Assembly (NCBI GenBank): GCA_946415695.1
Contig: CAMKTM010000037.1
Coordinates: 1-14,498, forward strand
Direction: 5' to 3'
Origin: an uncultured Prevotellaceae bacterium
GTDB lineage: Bacteria > Bacteroidota > Bacteroidia > Bacteroidales > Bacteroidaceae
Length of the DNA stretch: 14,498 bases
Numbering within the stretch: the stretch's first letter is position 1; each line of letters starts with the position of its first letter. The notes under the pieces are model-generated. The model saw nothing but the letters and a program-made list of their open reading frames with translations, was not told the DNA's origin and searched no databases. This document shows, in pieces, positions 6,052-12,903 of this stretch. The translations under genes and the position numbers were made by a program.

Positions 6052-7836
6052 ATGTACAGAACCAAAACATGCGGCGAGCTTCGACTCGCCAACATCGGGG
6101 AGAAAGTTACCCTGGCAGGCTGGGTGCAGAGCGTTCACAATCTGGGTGCCCTGACATTCGTTGACCTGCGCGACCGTTACGGCATCACACAGTTGGCCTT
6201 CAACGAGGATGCTTCCGAGGAGCTCCGCCAGCAGGCAGGGCGCTTGGGACGCGAATTCGTCATTCAGGCAAAGGGCGAGGTTGCCGAACGCTATTCCAAG
6301 AACAAGAACCTTCCGACGGGCGACATCGAGATTCTCGTCAGCGAGCTGAACATACTGAACGAGAGCCTGACGCCTCCCTTCACGATTGAGGAAGAGAGCG
6401 ACGGCGGCGACGACCTCCGCATGAAGTACCGCTACCTCGACCTTCGCCGTCCCTGCGTCCGCAAGAACCTCGAGCTGCGCCACAAGTTTGCCTTCGAGGT
6501 GCGCCGCTACCTCGACCAGCACGGCTTCCTCGAGATAGAGACGCCCGTTCTGGTGAACAGCACGCCGGAGGGTGCACGCGACTTCGTAGTGCCCAGCCGC
6601 ATGAACCCGGGCCAGTTCTATGCCTTGCCCCAAAGTCCGCAGACGCTGAAGCAGCTGCTCATGGTCAGCGGCATGGACAGGTACTTCCAGATCGTGAAGT
6701 GCTTCCGCGACGAAGACCTTCGTGCCGACCGTCAGCCCGAGTTTACGCAGATTGACTGCGAGATGTCGTTCGTGGAGCAGGAGGACATCCTGCAGATGTT
6801 CGAAGGCATGAGCCGCCACCTCTTCAAGACGCTGAAGGGCATCGACATCCCCGAACTGCCGCGCATGACATGGGCCGATGCTATGAAGTACTATGGCAGC
6901 GACAAGCCCGACACACGCTTCGGCATGAAGTTCGTCGAGCTGAAGAACAACCAGCCCGACAATGCCTCACGCGAAACCGTCGAAAGCATCTTCCCGGCAG
7001 GCTTCCAGGTGTTCGACGAAGCCGCCTACATCGGTGCTATCTGCTGCGAAGGTCAGGCCGTCTATACCCGCAAGCAGCTCGACCAGCTGACCGACTTCGT
7101 GAAGCGTCCGCAGGTGGGCGCCAAGGGTCTGGTCTATGCTCGTGTCGGCGACGACGGCAGCGTCAAGAGCTCTGTCGATAAGTTCTATACGCCCGAAGTG
7201 CTCGAGGTGCTCAAGGAGAAGATGAACGCCAAGCCCGGCGACCTCATCCTCATCCTCTGTGGCCCCGACGCGATGAAGGTACGCAAGCAGCTCAGCGAGC
7301 TTCGCCTGGAGATGGGCAGCCGCATGGGACTGCGCCCGAAGAGCAAGTATTCGTGCCTCTGGGTCATCGACTTCCCGATGTACGAGTGGAGCGACGAGGA
7401 GCAGCGCCTGATGGCTATGCACCATCCGTTTACCTCGCCCAAGCCCGAGGACATTCCTCTGCTTGACACCGACCCCGCCAGCGTCCGCGCCAATGCCTAC
7501 GACATGGTGGTGAACGGCGTAGAGGTAGGCGGCGGCAGCATCCGTATTCACGATGCCAAGCTGCAGCAGAAGATATTCGAGATACTGGGCTTCACACCCG
7601 AACAGGCACAGCAGAAGTTCGGCTTCCTGATGAACGCCTTCAAGTACGGTGCACCCCCACACGGCGGACTTGCCTACGGACTGGACCGCTTCGTGAGCCT
7701 CTTCGCGGAGCTCGACAGCATCCGCGACTGCATCGCCTTCCCCAAGAACAACAGTGGACGCGACGTCATGCTCGACGCTCCCGGCCCCATCGACCAGAGC
7801 CAGCTCGACGAACTGCGCATCAAGCTGAAGGAATAA
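6052..7836 (+). CDS. aspS: Aspartyl-tRNA synthetase, 594 aa
   Basis: This class II aminoacyl-tRNA synthetase charges tRNA-Asp with aspartate, using ATP, in the cytoplasm. The N-terminal anticodon-binding OB fold covers about 1-105 (GWVQSVHNLGALTFVDLRDR). The catalytic core follows, with QFYALPQSPQ at 188-197 and motif 2 at about 210-235 (RYFQIVKCFRDEDLRADRQ, then EFTQID). A GAD-type insertion, typical of bacterial AspRS, spans about 300-420. FTSPKPEDIP and the GVEVGGGSIRIHD block come next, and motif 3 GGLAYGLDRF is at 538-547 with its ATP-binding arginine at 546. Length is normal for bacterial AspRS and nothing is missing. The ATG at 6052 opens the family homology. No TAnnTTTG promoter lies between the tRNA-Lys terminator and the start, so transcription may depend on read-through from the tRNA promoter or on a divergent promoter I cannot recognise. 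Confidence 0.97.
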   Translation: MYRTKTCGELRLANIGEKVTLAGWVQSVHNLGALTFVDLRDRYGITQLAFNEDASEELRQQAGRLGREFVIQAKGEVAERYSKNKNLPTGDIEILVSELNILNESLTPPFTIEEESDGGDDLRMKYRYLDLRRPCVRKNLELRHKFAFEVRRYLDQHGFLEIETPVLVNSTPEGARDFVVPSRMNPGQFYALPQSPQTLKQLLMVSGMDRYFQIVKCFRDEDLRADRQPEFTQIDCEMSFVEQEDILQMFEGMSRHLFKTLKGIDIPELPRMTWADAMKYYGSDKPDTRFGMKFVELKNNQPDNASRETVESIFPAGFQVFDEAAYIGAICCEGQAVYTRKQLDQLTDFVKRPQVGAKGLVYARVGDDGSVKSSVDKFYTPEVLEVLKEKMNAKPGDLILILCGPDAMKVRKQLSELRLEMGSRMGLRPKSKYSCLWVIDFPMYEWSDEEQRLMAMHHPFTSPKPEDIPLLDTDPASVRANAYDMVVNGVEVGGGSIRIHDAKLQQKIFEILGFTPEQAQQKFGFLMNAFKYGAPPHGGLAYGLDRFVSLFAELDSIRDCIAFPKNNSGRDVMLDAPGPIDQSQLDELRIKLKE

Positions 7837-7920
7837 GACTATTGTTATAGGCAGCCCACCTCCTCTTATTCCCCAAAAAGGAGGGAAGTCGCAACGACTG
7901 AGGCTATGCCATAGTTAACG

Positions 7921-8004
7921 ACAACGGATTAAACGGATTCTACGGATTAGCAGATATGCTGATAGCAGCATTGCTAAAGCCGTGAAATCCGTTTAATCCG
8001 TTGT
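7921..8004. repeat. Perfect 19-bp inverted repeat, possible bidirectional terminator
   Basis: Arms 7921-7939 and 7986-8004 are exact reverse complements (ACAACGGATTAAACGGATT). The left arm and following bases carry ACGGATT three times (7924, 7933, 7942). The 46-bp interior has smaller inverted words (TGCTGATAGCA). On the plus strand the right arm runs into TTTTTATT, so it could terminate aspS transcription, but the long loop makes it unlike a simple intrinsic terminator. It may instead be a dispersed repeat. Confidence 0.75.
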
Positions 8005-8060
8005 TTTTATTATGTTGTATGTGTTTTGCTCCCTCTCTTTTACTTGTATTACGCCTGTCT

Positions 8061-8117
8061 CGAATTGCACGAACCTAATCTGCATGACAATCAGAGGCAG
8101 GATGTTCGTGCAATTCG
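8061..8117. repeat. Perfect 14-bp inverted repeat
   Basis: CGAATTGCACGAAC (8061-8074) is the exact reverse complement of 8104-8117, with a 29-base spacer. The word ATTCGTGCA recurs across the right arm and beyond. It is 56 bp past the stop codon of the 58-residue peptide gene on the minus strand and could form the 3' end of its transcript, though no T tract follows. Confidence 0.7.
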
Positions 8118-8172
8118 TGCAGAGCGTGGTTTTAGCAAGGCGATGGTGCAACAATGCGCCCTGCTGTTTACC

Positions 8173-8349
8173 TTACCACTCGTTGTCCCAGAGGTTGACG
8201 TCGGAGGAGTTGTCCTCCTTGACAAGAATATCGCCAGAGTTTTGGATAGAGGTGCTACTGCCTCTGTTGATGGTCAGCGACTGTGCCATCATCTGTGTTG
8301 TGCCAAGCAGAATGGTCAACAATGTGGGGGAAATATATGTCTTTTTCAT
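8173..8349 (-). CDS. Small exported peptide, 58 aa, function unknown
   Basis: The product begins MKKTYISPTLLTILLGTT and has a hydrophobic core at 10-22, ending MMAQS, which reads as a short signal peptide with cleavage near residue 23. The mature part is about 35 residues, polar and acidic, with TINRGSSTSIQNSGD, VKEDN and the C-terminus VNLWDNEW. From memory, Prevotella and Bacteroides genomes carry many tiny ORFs of this plan: MKKTYI.P at the start, a central VKE, and a WD/WN-rich acidic end. I therefore think it is real, but I know no function. A RiPP-like precursor, a surface peptide or a toxin-like peptide are all guesses. It is 109 bp downstream of the 1126-residue secreted protein gene on the same strand, and no TAnnTTTG box lies in that gap, so the two may be cotranscribed. 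The ATG at 8349 is the only start that includes the signal peptide. Confidence 0.6.
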   Translation of the reverse strand: MKKTYISPTLLTILLGTTQMMAQSLTINRGSSTSIQNSGDILVKEDNSSDVNLWDNEW

Positions 8350-8377
8350 AATCTTAAATTTAGATATTAAGAGAATT

Positions 8378-8451
8378 AGAAAATAAGAAAAGGATGCGTT
8401 CTGCTATTTCGCAAGCTACATACGCAGCCCTTTCTTATTATCTTATTTTCT
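8378..8451 (-). repeat. Imperfect hairpin between the giant secreted protein and the small peptide gene
   Basis: Outer arms AGAAAATAAG (8378-8387) and CTTATTTTCT (8442-8451) pair perfectly. Inner arms around 8385-8399 and 8423-8437 pair at 13 of 15 positions. On the minus strand the structure starts 7 bp after the stop codon of the 1126-residue protein and is followed by TTTTCTAATTCTCTTAATAT-like sequence. It could attenuate transcription into the peptide gene or protect a processed 3' end; it is not a classical terminator. Confidence 0.55.
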
Positions 8452-8458
8452 ACATTTC

Positions 8459-11400
8459 TTATTTAACCATTATCTTCTTTCCGTTCACGATGTTGATGCC
8501 TTTCTGCATCTTCTGGATGCGCTGACCGGCCACATTATAAATGACATTAGAGTCTTTAAGGTCCTTAATGTCCTCAATGCTGGTTGCATCATCGTCGAAG
8601 ACGAAGGTGAAGCCCTTGACTTCGGATGGAACCGTCAGGTAGGCCTTGCAGGCGGGAATGGTGACGGAACCATCTACAGGATAGAAGCCAACTTCTTCGC
8701 CTTCTGGCTTTGTTAGAGCATAGACGGAAGAGCCGCCAGTAACATTGCCTTTTGAGCCTAATAGTGCATTACCTGCAATGTCAGTCACGTCGTCGGTGAT
8801 GTTGAAGGTGTAGGTGTTTGCTGCGCCAGCGAGGACAACGGCGGTGTTGGCAGGAAGAGTGGTTCCCGTCACTTCATTCAAATGAAGATAATCGCCACTG
8901 ATAGAACCTGTATAGGCCGTCACGCCACTTGGAATGGTGACTGCGAAGGGAACCCAGAGTGTGGAGTAACCGGCGGAGCCAATGGTAAGGTCGAAAGAAG
9001 ATGCATCTGCAACTTTCCATTGGGAAGCGGCAGCATCGTAATTCCAGCCTACATTGTCATATCCTTTGCTGCTTGCGCAATGAATGGCATTTGCGGTATC
9101 GTCACCCACTACGAAGGCAGCGGAGCCAGCTTGGTTAATGATTGGTGTGAATTCTGCTGGAGTATTTCCAAGAACCATCTTTGTGTCATGCACCGGTGTG
9201 CCAGCATAAAGTCCGGCAACAGAAATGGTGTACTTGTTTCCTCCAACTGCTTCAAGTTTCACGACTGTGACAGGAGAATTGGTGTCTGTGGTTGTACTTA
9301 ATGTGGGATTGCCATCAACTACTTGGGTTGCCATATAATGGTCAGCATAGTAACTTTGGAGGCGGTAGTAGCCTGTCGTGGGAAGGTTGAAGTTAGAGAG
9401 GTCAGTCATGTCAACAGCCTGCAAGGCTAACTTCATGTCTCTGTAGGTATTGTAGGGACAACTTGTCTCGTAACTGTCCTGCCAACCGATACTGTTTTTG
9501 ACCGCATCTTTGAAAGCGAAGTAGCCTGTGGGTGCCGCATAAGGTTTAATCTCTGCTGTAGCATATTCTGCGAAATTGTCAGGCACATCGAATACTCTGA
9601 AGGCAGAGCCTACGTCGCCTGTGCCTGTTGAAGTCCAAATCTTGAGAGAGCCTGTGGAACCGCCAAACTGGTTAACCTGATAGCCATCATGAGGAATGGT
9701 GAGCAGGAAGGCGTTGCTAACGTCAGAGGTACTTTGCTTAATCTGCCAGTAGTTTCCGCTTGCCGCATCCACGAAGGCAGGTATTGAGCTGTTGGCATTT
9801 GATGTCCAGGCATAAACCTTGGTGTTGCCTTCGGCCTTATTATATAATTTAATATGGTATGGATCGCCTACGAATGCCCACTGATAAGCATCTTCGGCCA
9901 AACCCATGGCATTTGCAGGAATAGGAGCAAGTGCATCGTTTACGTCTTTATTGTCAGAGGTTACATAGTAGTTGCCGCGTACAGCCATGTCGTACCAATG
10001 TGCCGATGCATAATCGGCTGACAGGTTGAACGGGCCGTTCCATGTTGCAGTCAAGGCAACTGTCATGTTGCGAGTGACGACAGTGCTCCCGTCGAAACCA
10101 TCGATTGTAAGATAGTCTCTATTGATGTTTGAAGGCAAGGAACCTAATGTAGTGCCGACGACTCCGTAAACTTCTTCTGTCAGAACGACGGAGCCATTAT
10201 AGGAAACGTTGTAGGTCACAGTGGTCTCCAAGTCTGGAACTTCAGCGACCATTATGCGTGAGCCTCCATCGGTTCTTGCACCACCTGCCTGCCATATTTG
10301 GAAGTAGCCAGTAGCACCGCCGTGTGTGTTGATGTAGTAATTGTTCTTTCCGATGAGACTGAGCGAGAAGCCTTCCCCGTTTTGATGTATGTCCCAATAG
10401 TGGTTGCCATTGCGAAGTACCGTGTTGGGGATATCTGTAGCACCACTTATGCTATTGGCTGTTCCATCTGATGTCAGCGACTGGCCTTCGCCAGCCTCCT
10501 TGTTGATGACCTTGAAGCCTGTGACGGGGTTACCGATGAAGGCCCATTGGTAGGCCGTAGAGGCGCGAGTTATCTCCGTGATGTCACCTTCGGCATAAGT
10601 GTGGTAAGGCTCGGTTGCTTCCTTGCCTACAAATCGGTGCGTCTCGTTGATTCTGAGGTTATACCATTTGGCACTTGCAAAGTCTGCGGAAGTTTCGAAA
10701 GGAAGAGTAGCAACAGTGGCTGTCACCTCTACTTCCTCAGTGTCAGTTCCTATTGTAGTAGGTGAGTAAGAATAGGTTACATATTCTTTGGCAGTATATT
10801 CGCTTTGGAGTGCCGCTGCTTCCCCAACTTTCTGTTCGCGTGTTGTTGTGGCAACGGTCGTTCCGTTTATCTTGATGTTGTAAGTGATGGTCTTTGTTCC
10901 AAAGAACACCTCTGTAGCCTTTGCTATAATTGCATCCACATCGGCACCCGTCACGCTCTCAATCTTATATTTGCTTCCTTGATCCTGTCCACTCCAATCG
11001 TTAAGAGCAATTGAAGCTCCATCGTTTTGCATGTTGAAATAAATCTGGGTTTCGAGGGCGAAGTAGAAATGATAAGGATAGGTTCCGTCGTTGGTTCCAT
11101 TATAAGAAATGGGATCACCCTTTCCGTCGAACAAAGTGCCGTCGGACTTGACGAACTTCTCGGCACCGACGCTGTAAAGGTACATCTTGTTTTCGTTGGT
11201 GAACAGGACGAATTGCTTGTCCACGTCGGCAGAAGAGGCATTTTCGTTTCCATGGCCAGTGAATTGGGTGTGGTCGGTCGTGACAGCCCATGTACCGCGT
11301 TCGCAACTTACGGTATATACTCCGGTGGTTGTGAGCATTGCCAGTGCCGCAGTCGGGTCGATGTCGCCCACCTCGGTTATGGTCAGGGTGTTGCCGCCAT

Positions 11401-11839
11401 CAGTGTTTGTCCAAGAGTCCCATGTCCATTGACTGCCACCGATGTTGATGGCTCTGCTTGGATTGGAAGACAACATCTTGAACTTGCCACCATTCACGCT
11501 TTCAATGGTAATGGCGGTTGGCATTAAAGTTGTGAAATACTTCTGGGGGCAGACATATTTCCCGGCACCAATCGAATACAGGAAAAAGATGTCTCCTTGC
11601 TTAAGGATAGCAAACTTGTAGGCATCCTCATTGGGCACATTGTCAGGACTGGTGATGTTCCCCTTGTAGGACATGATGTTGTTGTCAACGTCCGCCCACC
11701 AGGTACCACGTTCTGTGACCACTGTGTATGCCTTTGAGTTCGACAGTTGCGAAGCATTGGTGATGGTTGTTTGAGCCTTCGCAATACTTGCGCCCAATGT
11801 TCCCAAAAGAGCGCATAATAATAGTTGTTTTCGTTTCAT
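8459..11839 (-). CDS. Large exported repeat protein, 1126 aa, sorting-like C-terminal tail
   Basis: A signal peptide (MKRKQLLLCALLGTLGASIA, cleavage near KAQ at 23) shows export. The body is built from duplicated modules. Pair one is about 37-155 and 172-297: each has YTV.-ERGTW near its start and FLYS(I/V)GA-KYV later. Pair two is about 317-535 and 541-752: each has a TYN-(I/V) strand, SAD(F/Y)ASA-WY, AYQWAF(I/V)G-P, a GN-YW segment and GG(A/S)TG-IW. These read like small lectin or ricin-type beta-trefoil units. Residues 800-945 form a fifth related unit (TTGYYRLQSYYADHYMATQ), and 950-1082 is a beta domain (STLWVPFAVTIP...). The tail has IYN-x2-GQR and QKGIN-NGKK, almost the same as in the 1241-residue protein. 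No enzyme motif is visible. A secreted or surface binding protein is inferred. The start at 11839 is set by the signal peptide and a -7 box 40 bp upstream. Confidence 0.85.
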   Translation of the reverse strand: MKRKQLLLCALLGTLGASIAKAQTTITNASQLSNSKAYTVVTERGTWWADVDNNIMSYKGNITSPDNVPNEDAYKFAILKQGDIFFLYSIGAGKYVCPQKYFTTLMPTAITIESVNGGKFKMLSSNPSRAINIGGSQWTWDSWTNTDGGNTLTITEVGDIDPTAALAMLTTTGVYTVSCERGTWAVTTDHTQFTGHGNENASSADVDKQFVLFTNENKMYLYSVGAEKFVKSDGTLFDGKGDPISYNGTNDGTYPYHFYFALETQIYFNMQNDGASIALNDWSGQDQGSKYKIESVTGADVDAIIAKATEVFFGTKTITYNIKINGTTVATTTREQKVGEAAALQSEYTAKEYVTYSYSPTTIGTDTEEVEVTATVATLPFETSADFASAKWYNLRINETHRFVGKEATEPYHTYAEGDITEITRASTAYQWAFIGNPVTGFKVINKEAGEGQSLTSDGTANSISGATDIPNTVLRNGNHYWDIHQNGEGFSLSLIGKNNYYINTHGGATGYFQIWQAGGARTDGGSRIMVAEVPDLETTVTYNVSYNGSVVLTEEVYGVVGTTLGSLPSNINRDYLTIDGFDGSTVVTRNMTVALTATWNGPFNLSADYASAHWYDMAVRGNYYVTSDNKDVNDALAPIPANAMGLAEDAYQWAFVGDPYHIKLYNKAEGNTKVYAWTSNANSSIPAFVDAASGNYWQIKQSTSDVSNAFLLTIPHDGYQVNQFGGSTGSLKIWTSTGTGDVGSAFRVFDVPDNFAEYATAEIKPYAAPTGYFAFKDAVKNSIGWQDSYETSCPYNTYRDMKLALQAVDMTDLSNFNLPTTGYYRLQSYYADHYMATQVVDGNPTLSTTTDTNSPVTVVKLEAVGGNKYTISVAGLYAGTPVHDTKMVLGNTPAEFTPIINQAGSAAFVVGDDTANAIHCASSKGYDNVGWNYDAAASQWKVADASSFDLTIGSAGYSTLWVPFAVTIPSGVTAYTGSISGDYLHLNEVTGTTLPANTAVVLAGAANTYTFNITDDVTDIAGNALLGSKGNVTGGSSVYALTKPEGEEVGFYPVDGSVTIPACKAYLTVPSEVKGFTFVFDDDATSIEDIKDLKDSNVIYNVAGQRIQKMQKGINIVNGKKIMVK

Positions 11840-11879
11840 GTTGAATTTGTTTTAGTTTTATAGGTTGTATTTTCTCATG

Positions 11880-11887
11880 CAAAGTTA
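11880..11887 (-). promoter_or_regulatory. Promoter -7 box for the 1126-residue protein
   Basis: TAACTTTG on the minus strand (11887-11880) matches the Bacteroidetes -7 consensus TAnnTTTG. No TTTG is found 19-21 bp upstream, so the promoter is half consensus. The leader to the ATG would be about 35 bases. Confidence 0.6.
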
Positions 11888-12131
11888 CCATTTTTAATTG
11901 AGGATGAGGATAGTTACGCGTTAATAAATGTTAAGGAGGCGTACTTTGACATGGGAGTTTATACGAGGGGGGAGAGGAAATGTAGTCTGTGATGCCCAAA
12001 GATATCCTATCTTTGCTGAGTGGAGCCGCGGAAGGGTGACGCAAGCACGACAGCTTGCTGGAAACAGGAAAAATCATTACATTATAATCTGAAACGAAAT
12101 GTCGTTCCGGCGGATGCCAAGTGGGGCGTCA

Positions 12132-12171
12132 GCCAACGAAGCACGCCTTTCTTGCCAACGAGGCACGCCTT
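12132..12171. repeat. Direct repeat, 22-bp period
   Basis: GCCAACGAAGCACGCCTT (12132-12149) is repeated with one change at 12154-12171. Only two copies are present. It does not look like CRISPR, since the spacer is 4 bp. Confidence 0.7.
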
Positions 12172-12511
12172 GTTGAAAATTTCGGCACGTCGTTTTGGGT
12201 GGCGAAACAGGGGTAAATTTTCGGAAGTCTATTCTTGTATTAACAACATGATGTGTAATGATGGTATTATTATTGCACTTATGTTCAAAACGAAGCGTTG
12301 TAACTGCTTGAATATCAGTTGGAATTTGATTTAAGCGCATTTTGTGCATTTTGGGCTGTCTGATGCCGCAGTTTCAAAAATAACGCGTCAGTGCTCGCCG
12401 CGTAACGAAAATTCTTTACAAACACCAATATCTAAAAACACGAAAGGAACGAAGATTTTAGTCACGCAGAAATCGCAGTTCCGCCTGCGCCTGAGCGAAG
12501 CGAAGAACTGT

Positions 12512-12822
12512 GGTCGACGGCCCGAAGGGGAAAGTCAACTGAGGTCGACGGCCCGAAGGGGAACTGAAAGTCGCTGGCGCGATAGCGGTAAAGCAAAGTC
12601 AAATACGCAGAAAAGGGAAATAGATAACATCGAAAGAAACAAAAGAAACAAAATAATTGAAAATAGAAAGGCTACGCCCTAATATACGAAAGACACGAAA
12701 CAGGAACAACAGATTGAATGGTAACTCTAATTTTTCACTTTTCACTCTTTACTTTTCACTTCGCCAAAGGCGACATTTCTGCGTATATCTGTGATTTGAC
12801 TTTCCCCTGCGGGTCGTCGACC
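12512..12822. repeat. GTCGACGGCCCGAAGGGG module, two direct and one inverted copy
   Basis: The same 21-base word occurs at 12512-12532 and 12543-12563 (31-bp period) and, inverted with two changes, at 12802-12822. Flanking words are shared too: CTGA precedes the 12543 copy and the inverted copy, and GTCACGCAGAA at 12461-12471 matches the reverse complement of 12827-12837. The enclosed DNA thus sits between imperfect inverted copies of one composite module. Confidence 0.7.
12732..12773. repeat. TTTTCAC heptamer array plus TTCGCC palindrome, copy 1
   Basis: Four heptamer units (12732-12759), the third degenerate (TCTTTAC), are followed directly by TTCGCCAAAGGCGA (12760-12773). The same arrangement recurs at 12869-12903. 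Confidence 0.8.
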
Positions 12823-12868
12823 TCAGTTCTGCGTGACAAAAATATAATCTGCGTGGGGTAAGTTTGAT

Positions 12869-12903
12869 TTTTCACTTTTCACTTTTCACTTCGCCGAAGG
12901 CGA
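12869..12903. repeat. TTTTCAC heptamer array plus TTCGCC palindrome, copy 2, at the MATE stop codon
   Basis: Three perfect TTTTCAC units (12869-12889) are followed by TTCGCCGAAGGCGA (12890-12903). Read on the minus strand, the palindrome supplies the last codons of the transporter (SPSAK) and the first heptamer, GTGAAAA, supplies its TGA stop (12888-12886). The gene's present 3' end is therefore made of repeat DNA. Confidence 0.8.

Larger units (their letters stand above)
7837..8172. other. Gene-free stretch after aspS
   Basis: No credible gene is present; two plus-strand open frames starting at 8012 and 8026 overlap repeats and run antisense to the 58-residue peptide gene. It holds a weak CCTCC/GGAGG hairpin (about 7859-7885), the 19-bp inverted repeat at 7921-8004 and the 14-bp inverted repeat at 8061-8117. 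Convergent genes on both sides (aspS plus, peptide minus) would both need termination here. Confidence 0.6.
11888..12885. other. Second gene-free repeat mosaic
   Basis: About 1 kb without a convincing gene. Open frames here start with weak codons, overlap repeats on both strands and show no family resemblance. Contents: an isolated plus-strand TATCTTTG box (12008-12015); a tandem 22-bp-period repeat (12132-12171); an A-rich stretch with repeated ACGAAA/GAAAC words (12430-12460 and 12630-12715); a GTCGACGGCCCGAAGGGG repeat, twice direct and once inverted; and two copies of a TTTTCAC-array plus TTCGCC palindrome module, the second reaching into the MATE gene. CACGCAGAA/TTCTGCGTG words recur at 12463, 12827 and 12848 in both orientations. 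Confidence 0.65.

Noticed and set aside
8012..8386. Plus-strand open frames (124 and 114 codons) after aspS
   Set aside because: They run through the 14-bp inverted repeat and lie antisense to the 58-residue peptide gene, which has a signal peptide and better gene-like features.
12020..12682. Open frames of 90-112 codons in the right gene-free region (12020-12334, 12077-12349, 12344-12682)
   Set aside because: They overlap each other and direct repeats on both strands and have no domain; the 12020 frame also starts with GTG.
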